From: Rhizobium sp. Root482
Lineage (GTDB): Bacteria > Pseudomonadota > Alphaproteobacteria > Rhizobiales > Rhizobiaceae
Reading direction: 5' to 3'
Assembly: GCF_001426565.1 (NCBI RefSeq)
Contig: NZ_LMFA01000024.1
Location: forward strand, 873 to 64,872
Length of the DNA stretch: 64,000 bases
The notes beneath the pieces are model-generated. The model saw only the letters and a list, made by a program, of their open reading frames with translations, did no database searches and was not told the DNA's origin. Shown in pieces: positions 18,072 to 26,142 of the stretch. Made by a program: the position numbers and the translations under genes. Positions within the stretch are counted from its first letter, which is position 1. Each line of letters starts with the position of its first letter.

Positions 18072-18395
18072 ATCAGGAACCGCAGGCCCTGCTGCGTCTC
18101 TTCCGTCAGTACATGACAACCCGCCTCGGTGGGAGCGATAGCCCAATAATGATACGCCGTTACCGGCTTCGTCGCCGTCGCCACCGTCCTCCATGCAAGC
18201 CTGTGGCCGGGCGCGCACTCCGTCATGAAGGCTCATTGGAAGTCGGACCGGCCGCCCGACTGTATCCAGTTCTCGGCGTCGGCGAGGAGGACCCACACTA
18301 CGTCGGGAGGCGTTTTTCACCTCAATATCCTTGAACGCGTAGATCGCTGAAAATTTCGTGCCGAACTGCCATCCTGCATACGGCTGCGGCCCCAT
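18072..18395 (-). pseudogene. Decayed SRPBCC gene, relative of the gene at 10865
   Basis: On the minus strand the start reads KFSAIYAFKDIEVKN, matching KISAIYALNDIDVKA of the intact SRPBCC protein. A frameshift in the next codons moves the coding to PPDVVWVLLADAENWIQ, matching APAEVVWKLLIDARNWYRY. About 30 codons are then missing, an in-frame TGA follows (SDFQ-stop), and the same frame resumes as PGHRLAWRTV, AYHYWAIAPTEAGCHVLTEE, matching NRRLAWATTV, AYHGWVITPTPEGCHVLTQE. The 3' end is lost where it meets the reductase gene. A frameshift, a stop, an internal deletion and truncation together exclude a simple read error. Confidence 0.8.
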
Positions 18396-18639
18396 CAGAG
18401 ACCGAGCGACCGACGTGGTCGTTGCGCCGCCATCGCTGCTGGGCTATGGTCTGTATGTCGGAAAAGGCAGACTTGGTTCGGTAAGCCCAAGTCCTTCTGG
18501 TAACGGAAGCTCTGGCCTTTGGCTTCGTGCCAGAAGTCCCCACGACGAACAATGAATGCTTTCGGGCATGCACCGTTCGTCCGTGTGGATTTCGAGTTCG
18601 AGGAACGCTCCGGTCGAACATCGACCAAGGAGTATCCTC

Positions 18640-20163
18640 ATGCACACATCCCCTGCCAATATCTATGACGTGATCGTCGCCGGCGGTGGCCCGGTTGGCC
18701 TGTTTCTCGCCTGCGAACTGCGGCTCGCCGGCTGCTCGGTGCTGGTTCTCGAACGGGCGCAGGACCCGCATTCGCCGTTGAAGAGATTGCCGTTCGGACT
18801 GCGCGGCCTTTCCGTAGCAACCGTCGAGAGCTTCGACCGCCGCGGTCTGATGGATCCCCTCAAGCATCTTATGGTCAGCCGTGACGTCCCGGCGGCAGCA
18901 CATTGGATGAAGCAGCCGCGCCGGCCCGGCGGCCACTTCGCGGGCATCCAGTTTTTCCACGACCAGATTGACAGCGCGAACTGGCCTTGGCGCATACCGG
19001 GCCCTGTCAGCAACTTCGCTGCGGACATGACGAGCATCGAGGCCGTCTTCTCCGCGCGAGCAGAGGCCTCGAACGTCGAAATCCGACGCGGCTGCGGTGT
19101 CGACGGCCTCGATCAATTGGACGACCAAGTGATCGTTCACGCGGGCGGCGAAGTGTTCCGGGCGCAATGGCTGGTCGGCTGCGATGGTGCGCGCAGCGTC
19201 GTGCGAAAGGCGGCCGGGATAGGCTTCACCGGGACCGATCCCGAGTTCACCGGCTATTCGGCAACGGCCGTCTTGGCCAATCCGAACGTCCTGAAGCCCG
19301 GCCGTCACTACACCGCGACAGGCATGTTCATCTACACGCCGCCTGGCACGATTGGGATAGTCGACTTCGACCGCGGGGCGTTTCACCGCACGAATCCAAT
19401 CACGCGTGAGCAATTCGAGGCGACGCTCCGCAGGATCTCCGGCACCGACGTTTCGGTCACGGCGCTCGAACTCGCAACCACTTGGACCGACCGTGCCTTT
19501 CAAGCGAGCCAATACCGGAAGGGTCGCGTTCTGCTGGCCGGCGACGCCGCGCACATCCATTCGCCGCTCGGCGGCCAAGGGCTTAACCTTGGCCTGGGTG
19601 ATGCCATCAACCTCGGCTGGAAGCTCGCCGCCACGATCCGCGGCACGGCGCCGGCTGGTCTCCTCGACAGCTACGAACACGAACGGCATCCGGTCGGTGC
19701 GCTGATTCTTGATTGGTCGCGGGCGCAGGTCGTGCTGATGCGACCATCCCGTAGTTCGCGTGCGCTTGAAGCGATCGTCCGCGATCTGATCGAGACGCGC
19801 GACGGCGCTACCTATTTTGCCGAGCGCGTCTGGGGTATCGGGCTTCATTATGATTTGGGCGAAGGCCATCCCTTGGTCGGTCGCACCGTGCCGGATTTCA
19901 AGTTCGCCGATGGGACGCGGCTAAACGAGTGTTTTCGGACCGGACAAGCGCTGCTCGTCGATTTCGACAGATGCATCGGGTTACAGGCGTTTGCTGACCG
20001 ATGTGGCGGTCAAATCCGGTACGTTACGGGAGATGCAGAAGAGCGGCTGGGCCTACAAGCCATGCTGGTGCGTCCCGATGGGGTTGTTGCCTGGGCCAGC
20101 GATGCGGTTCGCAATGAAAAGGAAGTCGCCGACGCCGTATCGCGCTGGCTCATTGTCGGCTGA
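18640..20163 (+). CDS. FAD-dependent aromatic hydroxylase-like monooxygenase
   Basis: This 507-residue class A flavoprotein monooxygenase (PheA/TfdB/RdmE-like) has the ADP-binding GGGPVGLFLACELRLAG near residue 15, the DG motif WLVGCDGARSVVRKAAG around residue 180, the FAD-ribityl motif GDAAHIHSPLGGQGLNLGLGDA near 300 and a C-terminal thioredoxin-like domain without the usual cysteines. It should use NAD(P)H and oxygen to hydroxylate a phenol, polyketide or similar ring. AAGGAG lies before the ATG at 18640. It stands alone, 244 bases after the decayed SRPBCC gene. Confidence 0.87.
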   Translation: MHTSPANIYDVIVAGGGPVGLFLACELRLAGCSVLVLERAQDPHSPLKRLPFGLRGLSVATVESFDRRGLMDPLKHLMVSRDVPAAAHWMKQPRRPGGHFAGIQFFHDQIDSANWPWRIPGPVSNFAADMTSIEAVFSARAEASNVEIRRGCGVDGLDQLDDQVIVHAGGEVFRAQWLVGCDGARSVVRKAAGIGFTGTDPEFTGYSATAVLANPNVLKPGRHYTATGMFIYTPPGTIGIVDFDRGAFHRTNPITREQFEATLRRISGTDVSVTALELATTWTDRAFQASQYRKGRVLLAGDAAHIHSPLGGQGLNLGLGDAINLGWKLAATIRGTAPAGLLDSYEHERHPVGALILDWSRAQVVLMRPSRSSRALEAIVRDLIETRDGATYFAERVWGIGLHYDLGEGHPLVGRTVPDFKFADGTRLNECFRTGQALLVDFDRCIGLQAFADRCGGQIRYVTGDAEERLGLQAMLVRPDGVVAWASDAVRNEKEVADAVSRWLIVG

Positions 20164-20179
20164 GGACGCTCCGAGCGCT

Positions 20180-20220
20180 GCCTTACCAACGGCCGCTTAT
20201 GCTCGTGCCGTTGGTAAGGC
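20180..20220 (+). terminator. Long hairpin after the monooxygenase gene
   Basis: Fourteen-base arms (GCCTTACCAACGGC / GCCGTTGGTAAGGC) match perfectly around a 13-base loop, starting 16 bases after the stop codon. No T run follows, so the element may terminate with the help of another factor or protect the mRNA end. Confidence 0.5.
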
Positions 20221-20750
20221 CACCCGCCCGCTTCCAACATCGAGGCCGAACTGCCCGGCCAGATACAAAACACCTTCGGTCGGGTTCGTCGCATGATCCT
20301 GCACAAAGAAGCCGATTGACGAATGTAATAACATTACATATTGAGTCGCTGTCAATTCGGAGGACGCGATGATCGACATTTGTCTGGAACGCCGAAACCC
20401 AACACTCGACTACCACGGCCACGCGGCCGTTCATCACCTACCCCGGGTGCGGCGAAGTTCCTTCAGCGGAGGCATTGACGACGCATGGTCGGGCACGCCA
20501 ACCGTTCGAGATCAAGCAGAAGCTCCCGCACGAATGCGAGGCTTTGCAGATCACCTGCCGAAACCCGTTCCGCCCGTCGATGATGAAAGGCAGGCCTTCC
20601 GGATTTGTTGGTCACCCACGACCGGAATCTTGCAGAAAATCTCTGGATGCGGCTTATCGATCTAGGACGCACGCATAAACAAATCGCGTGAAATGGACCG
20701 TATTGGCTCCAAGTACGGCCTTGACCGGTTGCCAACTTCTCCCTTAACTG
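20221..20750. other. Intergenic region with a 17-bp palindrome
   Basis: No convincing gene was found in about 530 bases. A 17-bp palindrome, ATGTAATAACATTACAT, lies at 20323-20339, resembling a TetR- or MarR-type operator. On the minus strand TTGACA (20355-20350) is followed after 17 bases by GTTATT, overlapping the palindrome, which would make a repressible minus-strand promoter. A 60-codon minus frame behind it (20197-20379) has a faint resemblance to a MarR N-terminus but is too short and too weak to call. Whatever gene this promoter served seems to be lost. Confidence 0.4.
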
Positions 20751-20751
20751 G

Positions 20752-20960
20752 CCTCGACGGTTCCCCTACCCATGAGGTGGAGGGGAATAATAGGGAACAC
20801 GGTGCGGACGACCCGCATGGGACCAAAACCGTGGCTGCCCCCGCAACTGTAAGCGGATTGCCGTCCATCCTCGTGGCGCATAGCGCCATGCCACTGTGCG
20901 GACAGCACGGGAAGGCAGATGGACAGCGGATATTCGTGAGCCAGGAGACCTGCCGTCACC
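20752..20960 (+). promoter_or_regulatory. Cobalamin riboswitch
   Basis: The conserved elements of the adenosylcobalamin aptamer occur in the right order: a P2-like stem (TTCCCCT / AGGGGAA), GGGAACACGGTG (20793-20804), CTGCCCCCGCAACTGTAAGCG (the B12 box core, 20835-20855, quoted here as the family motif), CCACTGT at 20891, GGGAAGGC at 20909 and GAGCCAGGAGACCTGCC at 20938-20954. It precedes an ABC importer operon of FecB/FecCD/FecE type and should shut the operon down when cellular cobalamin is high. Whether it acts by termination or on ribosome access cannot be decided by eye. Confidence 0.95.
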
Positions 20961-21007
20961 TATCGATCCATCGTCACGGGCGGGGAAGCCCGGAACAGGA
21001 GTATGCA

Positions 21008-21091
21008 ATGAAGATCACCAGCCCCTCGCGGCGTCGACCGACGCTGCCTTTCCCCCAACCTGTCGATTGTTCGATCGTTCGGACGGCCTGA
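21008..21091 (+). CDS. Possible 27-residue leader peptide after the riboswitch
   Basis: A short frame begins at ATG 21008 with CAGGAG seven bases upstream, a better ribosome site than that of the binding-protein gene that follows. It encodes MKITSPSRRRPTLPFPQP and ends VRTA. Its TGA (21089-21091) lies in the loop of a perfect 6-bp hairpin, GGACGG-CCTGA-CCGTCC at 21081-21097, 53 bases before the next start. It could couple translation to riboswitch state or be a chance frame. There is no recognisable family. Confidence 0.3.
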   Translation: MKITSPSRRRPTLPFPQPVDCSIVRTA

Positions 21092-21150
21092 CCGTCCTTC
21101 GTTCCGCTCTGCCGCCCTGCGCGGCTTTCAATCCGTATTTGGGGCACATC

Positions 21151-22182
21151 ATGACATCACTTTTCAAAACGCCGCTTCGAGCCGGTTTCCTGTTCGCGTC
21201 GCTTGTCGCTGGCACCCTTGCTGGTCACGCGCAGGCCGCCGAGACCGGCTATCCGTTGACACTGCGAAATTGCGGTCGACAGATCACGATTAACAAGGCA
21301 CCAACAAAGACCGTATCGATCGGTCAAAGCAGCACCGAAATTCTCTATATGCTCGGCCTCGCCGACAGGGTCGCAGGCACTGCACTCTGGGTTGGTCCTG
21401 TTCTGAAGGGTTATGAGGAGGTCAACGCCGGGATCGATCGCCTCGCCGACAACGATCCGAGCTTCGAAAGTGTGCTTGCCAAGAAACCGGACATCATTGC
21501 AGTTCAGTTCCAGTGGCAGGTCGGCCCCGAGGGTGTGGTTGCCAAGCCGGAGCAGTTCGAGGAACTGGGAATCCCGGTCTATACCTCCCCGTCCGATTGC
21601 ACCGGTAAGGAAAATTCCGCCGCCAGCGATGGCGTGCGCCACCAGGTCTTCACCATGAATCTCGTCTACCAGGAGATCCGCGAACTGGCGCAAATCTACA
21701 ACGTGCAGGACAAGGGCGAAGAAGTCGTCGCAGAGTTGAAGAAGCGCGAAGATGCGGCCCGAGCCAAGGTCGCGTCCGCCGAGGGCAAGCTGTCGGCCGT
21801 GTTCTGGTTCTCCAGTGCCGCCGATGCTGATCCCTATGTCGCGGGAAAGAACGGCGCTCCGGGCTATATCATGTCGGCCCTTGGCATTGAAAACATTATC
21901 AAGACAGACGATGAATGGCCGACGGTCGGATGGGAAACGATCGCCAAGGCCGACCCGACAATCATTGTCGCAGGCTCGATGGAACGCCGCCGCTATCCGC
22001 TGGACGGCCTTGAAGCCAAGCTCGACTTCTTGAAGACCGATCCCGTCGCCAGCCTCATGTCGGCGGCGAAGAACGGCCATGTCTTCAACATGGACGCCCA
22101 GGCCATGAACCCGACCATCCGAACGATCGAGGGCATCGAGGTATTAGCGGACTCAATCGCCGAAGCGGGCCTTGCCAAGTGA
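21151..22182 (+). CDS. Corrinoid/metal-chelate ABC transporter, periplasmic binding protein 1
   Basis: This 343-residue secreted protein has a signal peptide (residues 1-about 32, ending GHAQA) and the FecB/BtuF two-domain fold joined by a helix: YPLTLRNCGRQITINKAP, LGLADRVAGTALW, LAKKPDIIAVQFQWQVG and DEWPTVGWETIAKADPTIIV. Two cysteines (in RNCGR and PSDC) could form a disulfide. A cobalamin riboswitch precedes it, so a corrinoid ligand is the best guess although sequence alone would also fit a siderophore. It is about as long as, and strikingly similar to, the second binding protein at 24852-25874. GTGA overlap couples it to the permease gene. Confidence 0.88.
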   Translation: MTSLFKTPLRAGFLFASLVAGTLAGHAQAAETGYPLTLRNCGRQITINKAPTKTVSIGQSSTEILYMLGLADRVAGTALWVGPVLKGYEEVNAGIDRLADNDPSFESVLAKKPDIIAVQFQWQVGPEGVVAKPEQFEELGIPVYTSPSDCTGKENSAASDGVRHQVFTMNLVYQEIRELAQIYNVQDKGEEVVAELKKREDAARAKVASAEGKLSAVFWFSSAADADPYVAGKNGAPGYIMSALGIENIIKTDDEWPTVGWETIAKADPTIIVAGSMERRRYPLDGLEAKLDFLKTDPVASLMSAAKNGHVFNMDAQAMNPTIRTIEGIEVLADSIAEAGLAK

Positions 22183-23207
22183 GCAGGACGCTGACATCGA
22201 TCGGGCGAACGGGCGCGGCATTCGCCGCGCTTGCCATCCTGCTGATCGCGCTTTGGCTCGGTGCGGCGATCGGGGAGACGGCTATCCCGTTTTCAACCGT
22301 GGCACAGACGGTGGCAAACCGTCTCTGGAACGCTGGTTATCCACTGGAGCCGATCGACGAAGGCATCATCTGGAGCTATCGCCTCAGCCGTGCCGTGGTC
22401 GCCGCGTCCTGCGGCGCAGCACTTGCGCTTTCCGGCGCCGTGCTGCAGTCGCTGCTGCGCAATCCATTGGCCGATCCCTATATTCTCGGCATCTCCGCGG
22501 GCGCCTCGACCGGTGCGGTCAGCATCGCCATCCTCGGGTTCGGCGCTGGGATGTTGACCATGCCGCTCGGCGCCTTTCTCGGCGCACTCATCGCCTTCCT
22601 GCTGGTCAGTGTGCTGGCGGTGAAGGCAGGGCGCGGCACGGCGGCGATCATTCTGGCGGGCGTTGCCGGTTCGCAACTCTTCAATGCGCTGACATCCTTC
22701 ATCGTCACCAAGGCAGCGACGGCCGAGCAAGCCCGCGGCATCATGTTCTGGCTGCTCGGGAACCTCTCGGGCGTGCGCTGGCCGGATGCCTGGCTGGCGG
22801 TGCCAGCAGCACTCGTCGGCCTCGCCGTCTGCCTCTGGCACGCGCGCGCGCTCGACGCTTTCACCTTCGGCTCGGAAGCGGCCGCCTCGCTCGGCATCTC
22901 GGTGAGGCGCACCTATCTGGCGCTTGTCGGCGTCTCGGCGATGATGACCGCCGTCATGGTCTCGATCGTGGGGTCGATTGGCTTCGTCGGGCTGGTCATT
23001 CCCCATGCCGCGCGGATGCTGGTCGGCGTGCGGCACGGTGTCCTGCTTCCCGCCGCTGCATTGATCGGTGCGGTCTTCATGATCGTCGCTGACATCCTGT
23101 CGCGGACACTGATCCCCGGCCAGGTGCTGCCGATCGGTGTGATCACCGCACTCGTCGGCGCGCCTGCCTTCGCACTCATTCTCGGACAAAGGAGGGCGCG
23201 GGCATGA
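22179..23207 (+). CDS. FecCD/BtuC-type ABC transporter permease
   Basis: This 342-residue membrane protein has about ten hydrophobic helices and the family signatures RLSRAVVAASCGAALALSGAVLQSLLRNPLADPYILGISAGAS near residue 65 and GSIGFVGLVIPHAARM near 270. It forms the homodimeric channel of a vitamin B12 or ferric chelate importer. The start is GTG at 22179, overlapping the previous stop by four bases, and its own end overlaps the ATPase start as ATGA. Confidence 0.92.
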   Translation: MSRTLTSIGRTGAAFAALAILLIALWLGAAIGETAIPFSTVAQTVANRLWNAGYPLEPIDEGIIWSYRLSRAVVAASCGAALALSGAVLQSLLRNPLADPYILGISAGASTGAVSIAILGFGAGMLTMPLGAFLGALIAFLLVSVLAVKAGRGTAAIILAGVAGSQLFNALTSFIVTKAATAEQARGIMFWLLGNLSGVRWPDAWLAVPAALVGLAVCLWHARALDAFTFGSEAAASLGISVRRTYLALVGVSAMMTAVMVSIVGSIGFVGLVIPHAARMLVGVRHGVLLPAAALIGAVFMIVADILSRTLIPGQVLPIGVITALVGAPAFALILGQRRARA

Positions 23208-24022
23208 CGCTTTCAGCTGATCACGTTTCCTGGTCTGCCGGCGGCTCAGACATCCTGAAGGGCGTGTCACTCGCCGTCGAGACGGGCGAATTCCTTGGCA
23301 TCATCGGCCCGAATGGATCGGGCAAGACGAGCCTGATGTCGCTGCTGGCCGGTATCCGCAAACCGAGGTCGGGCGCGGTCCTCCTGGACGGCACGCCGAT
23401 CGGGGAGCTTGGTCGACGTACCGTCGCGCAGCGTCTGGCGTTCGTCGAGCAGCAGGCGGACACAGGAGAACGGATCACGGCACGGCAAGCGGTCGAGCTC
23501 GGCCGCACCCCCTATCTCGGACCATTGTCGCCGTGGTCGTCGCAGGATGACGGTATAGTCGACGCGGCTCTCGAAAATGTCGATATGGCTCACCTCGCCG
23601 GAAGGTTCTGGCACACGCTGTCCGGCGGCGAACGTCAGCGCCTGCACATTGCCCGGGCACTTGCCCAGGAGCCGAGGATCCTGTTGCTCGACGAGCCGAC
23701 CAATCATCTCGACATCGGTCACCAGATCAGTCTGCTCGATCTGGTTCAGCGCCAAGATCTGACCGTGGTGGCGGCACTCCACGATCTCAACCATGCCGCC
23801 ATGTTCTGCAACCGGATCGCGGTCATGCAGGGCGGCCGCCTCGTCGCTCTCGGCCAGCCGCGGGACGTGCTGACCGAGGCCCGGATACGCGACGTGTTCG
23901 GTGTGGATGTCGACATCGAACAGGATAGCGGCGGCATCTGCCACATCCGCTTCCTGACGCGGCGTTCGCAAGGCAGAACCAACGTCACTCGGCCGGCATC
24001 TCTTTCCGTCATGGGGGCTTGA
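23204..24022 (+). CDS. FecE/BtuD-type ABC transporter ATP-binding protein
   Basis: This 272-residue ATPase has Walker A GPNGSGKTS near residue 38, signature LSGGERQRLHIARALAQEP, Walker B ILLLDEPTNHLD and switch histidine AALHDLNHA. AAGGAGG precedes the overlapping ATG. It powers the permease encoded just upstream. The C-terminal 30 residues after the VDIEQDSGGICHIRF end are a little longer than usual. Confidence 0.92.
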   Translation: MTLSADHVSWSAGGSDILKGVSLAVETGEFLGIIGPNGSGKTSLMSLLAGIRKPRSGAVLLDGTPIGELGRRTVAQRLAFVEQQADTGERITARQAVELGRTPYLGPLSPWSSQDDGIVDAALENVDMAHLAGRFWHTLSGGERQRLHIARALAQEPRILLLDEPTNHLDIGHQISLLDLVQRQDLTVVAALHDLNHAAMFCNRIAVMQGGRLVALGQPRDVLTEARIRDVFGVDVDIEQDSGGICHIRFLTRRSQGRTNVTRPASLSVMGA

Positions 24023-24024
24023 AG

Positions 24025-24855
24025 ATGGACTTGCGCAACCACGACCTCAAGGAAGACATCAGGGAGTACTGGTCGAAGCGGTCGGCGACATTCGATCTGG
24101 CATTCGGCCACCGTATCCCGCAGGGTCCGGAACTGGATGCCTGGGCGGCAGCCGTGCGCGACGCGATCGGGCCGGAGCCTCGCCGCGTGCTGGAGCTTGC
24201 CTGCGGCACGGGAGAGGTGACGAATGTCCTGCTCTCGCTCGGCCACGAAGTGACGGCGCTCGATTTCTCCGAGGATATGCTTGGGGTCGCCCGAATAAAG
24301 CATGCCGGCAATGCGAAAGTTCGGTTCGTTCTTGCCGATGCCGAGCGCACGATGGAACCCGACGAAGCCTACGACGCGGTGATATGCCGGCATCTGGTCT
24401 GGACACTGACGGAACCCGAACAGGCGCTGACCGACTGGTTGCGGGTGCTGAAGCCGGGCGGCAGGCTGCTCGTCTTTGATGGCGATTGGACGAAACCGAC
24501 GCGACTGGGCCGGCTCGCGGGCCTTGCTGTGGGCCTGATCGAACGATTCGTCGGACACGATCCTTACTATGACGGCGCCATGAGCGAGAAGCACGCGAAT
24601 ATCATGACCAGATTGCCGTTCAGCGGCGGATTGACTGCCGAACGCCTCGAACCGATGGTCCAGGAGGCTGGTTTTATTGAAATAACTTTCCCCTCCCACC
24701 GGCCGATCGCCGCGGCTCAGCGCAAGAATGCTGATCTCAGGAACAGATTGCGAACCCGGTTTTACCGGCGATTCGTACTAGTGGCGTCCCGCCCCGTCGA
24801 TGTCGCGTCGCGACAAGTCGGTCGATCAGACAGCTTCAAGGGACCTCAATCGTGA
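24025..24855 (+). CDS. Class I SAM-dependent methyltransferase
   Basis: This 276-residue protein has the Rossmann-like methyltransferase core: motif I VLELACGTGEVTNVLLSLG near residue 57, the acidic strand-2 end TALDFSEDML, AVICRHLVWTLTEPEQAL and the post-motif LKPGGRLLVFDGDW, resembling the UbiE/Methyltransf_11 group. Its position inside a riboswitch-controlled importer operon, between the ATPase and a second binding protein, suggests that it modifies the imported corrinoid or chelate, or a related metallophore; this is inference. I take ATG 24025, which has GGGG at good spacing; a TTG at 24019 overlaps the previous stop and is an alternative. Its end overlaps the next start as GTGA. Confidence 0.85.
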   Translation: MDLRNHDLKEDIREYWSKRSATFDLAFGHRIPQGPELDAWAAAVRDAIGPEPRRVLELACGTGEVTNVLLSLGHEVTALDFSEDMLGVARIKHAGNAKVRFVLADAERTMEPDEAYDAVICRHLVWTLTEPEQALTDWLRVLKPGGRLLVFDGDWTKPTRLGRLAGLAVGLIERFVGHDPYYDGAMSEKHANIMTRLPFSGGLTAERLEPMVQEAGFIEITFPSHRPIAAAQRKNADLRNRLRTRFYRRFVLVASRPVDVASRQVGRSDSFKGPQS

Positions 24856-25874
24856 AGAACGGTTTCATAGCATCCCTTTCATGCGCACTCGTCGCCGTCA
24901 TGTCGATAACGATTCCTTCTGCGGGCATGGCTCAGGAAACACGTTACCCGTTGACGATCGAAAATTGCGGTCGAGCGATCACCTTTGACAATGCGCCCTC
25001 GCGTGCCTTTGCCGATGGGCAAAACTCGGCGGAAGTATTCTACCTGCTGGGACTTGGTGACAAGGTCGCCGGCACGGCACTCTGGATCGGGCCGGTGCTC
25101 GAAGGCTTTGAAGAGGTTGACGCACGGGTTCCCCGTGTTGCCGAACTTGATCCGAGCTTCGAAGGCATTCTGGCGACAAAACCCGATTTTGTCGCGACGC
25201 AGTTCCAGTGGCAGATCGGTCCTGAAGGTATGGTGGCCAAAGTCGAACAATTCGAGGAACTGGGTATCCCGGTCTATACATCACCGGCTGATTGCCATTT
25301 GAAGGGCAAGACGGCGGATGGCGACGAGCCGCCAAAGTTTTCAATGGATCTGATCTATCGGGAAATCGACGAGATCGGGCGCATTTTCAATGTTGCCGAC
25401 CGGGCGAAGACGATCATTGCCGAGATGAAGGCACGGGAGCAGGCAGTGAAAGCGCGGATAACAGCGCTGAAGCGTGATGTCTCCGCGGTCTTTTGGTATT
25501 CCAGCGCAAAGCTCAATGCAGACCCGTATGTGGCGGGCGAGGGCGGTGTTCCTGCATATCTCATGTCGGAGCTCGGTGTTCGAAATGTTGTTGAGAGCAA
25601 CGAGGAGTGGCCAACAGTCGGTTGGGAGACCATCGCGAAATCCAACCCGACAATCATCGTAGCAGGCGATATGGCGAGACGGCGATTCGACGGGGATGGC
25701 ATTGCGGAAAAGCTTGAGTTCCTCAAGCATGATCCGGTTGCCAGTGTCATGGAGGCCGCGCAACGGGAACGGATTGTAGGGATGAGCGTCCAGTTGATGG
25801 ACCCGACTCTCAGAACCATTCGTGGATTGGAGGTTCTTGCAGATGCGCTGGAGAAGTTTGAATTCGTCCGGTAA
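24852..25874 (+). CDS. Corrinoid/metal-chelate ABC transporter, periplasmic binding protein 2
   Basis: This 340-residue secreted protein starts at GTG 24852 with a signal peptide ending near GMAQ. It is a close paralogue of the first gene in the operon: YPLTIENCGRAITFDNAP, LGLGDKVAGTALWIGPVLEG, QFQWQIGPEGMVAK, EELGIPVYTSPADC and EEWPTVGWETIAKSNPTIIVAGDMARRR are shared nearly residue for residue, including both cysteines. One permease and ATPase therefore probably serve two binding proteins with different ligands or affinities. It is the last gene of the riboswitch operon. Confidence 0.88.
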   Translation: MKNGFIASLSCALVAVMSITIPSAGMAQETRYPLTIENCGRAITFDNAPSRAFADGQNSAEVFYLLGLGDKVAGTALWIGPVLEGFEEVDARVPRVAELDPSFEGILATKPDFVATQFQWQIGPEGMVAKVEQFEELGIPVYTSPADCHLKGKTADGDEPPKFSMDLIYREIDEIGRIFNVADRAKTIIAEMKAREQAVKARITALKRDVSAVFWYSSAKLNADPYVAGEGGVPAYLMSELGVRNVVESNEEWPTVGWETIAKSNPTIIVAGDMARRRFDGDGIAEKLEFLKHDPVASVMEAAQRERIVGMSVQLMDPTLRTIRGLEVLADALEKFEFVR

Positions 25875-26000
25875 AATCATCCCTTCTCAATCTGATCAAT
25901 GAGTTAGTTTCATCATCGCGATCGCCTGTTTCGGAGGGTTACGGGTCTTTGGTTCGAATCACTTCAAGGCGAGGTATTTTGCAAGTCTCGATGCCATCGA

Positions 26001-26142
26001 GGCCCGCAACCAAAAATAGTCGCAAAATCCCCTGCCTTGCCCTAGGCAGGGGTTTTTGCGTTCAAGGACACACCCCGCGACGGAAACCGCCATCCGCCCG
26101 GAAAGCCGTCGATAAACGCTCCTCTGCTCGATACGGCCTTGA
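26001..26142. repeat. Dispersed intergenic repeat, copy A
   Basis: From about GGCCCGCAACCAA to GATACGGCC this segment matches 38681-38820 along its length. Shared landmarks include the hairpin CCCCTGCC / GGCAGGGG, GCGTTCAAGGACAC, GACGGAA, TCCGCCCGGAA and GATAAACGCTCCTCTGC. The two copies differ by scattered substitutions and small gaps. They lie in unrelated contexts, each downstream of a plus-strand operon, so it may be a small non-coding element carrying its own terminator. Confidence 0.7.
26029..26057 (+). terminator. Rho-independent terminator
   Basis: An 8-bp stem CCCCTGCC / GGCAGGGG with an 8-base loop is followed directly by TTTTT (26053-26057). It can end transcripts of the corrinoid operon, although it lies about 150 bases after the last stop codon. 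The upstream flank is A-rich, so it may act in both directions. Confidence 0.75.

Noticed and set aside
18396-19869. A long minus-strand frame opposite the FAD monooxygenase
   Set aside because: The plus-strand protein has all flavin-binding motifs; the minus frame is low-complexity antisense reading.
20197-20379. Sixty-codon minus-strand frame with slight MarR likeness
   Set aside because: Too short, no complete helix-turn-helix, and similarity is limited to a few residues; mentioned only as a possible remnant.
25951-25960. GGTTCGAATC, resembling a tRNA T arm
   Set aside because: Flanking bases do not pair as a T stem and no acceptor stem, anticodon arm or CCA end fits; it cannot be called a tRNA or an attachment site.
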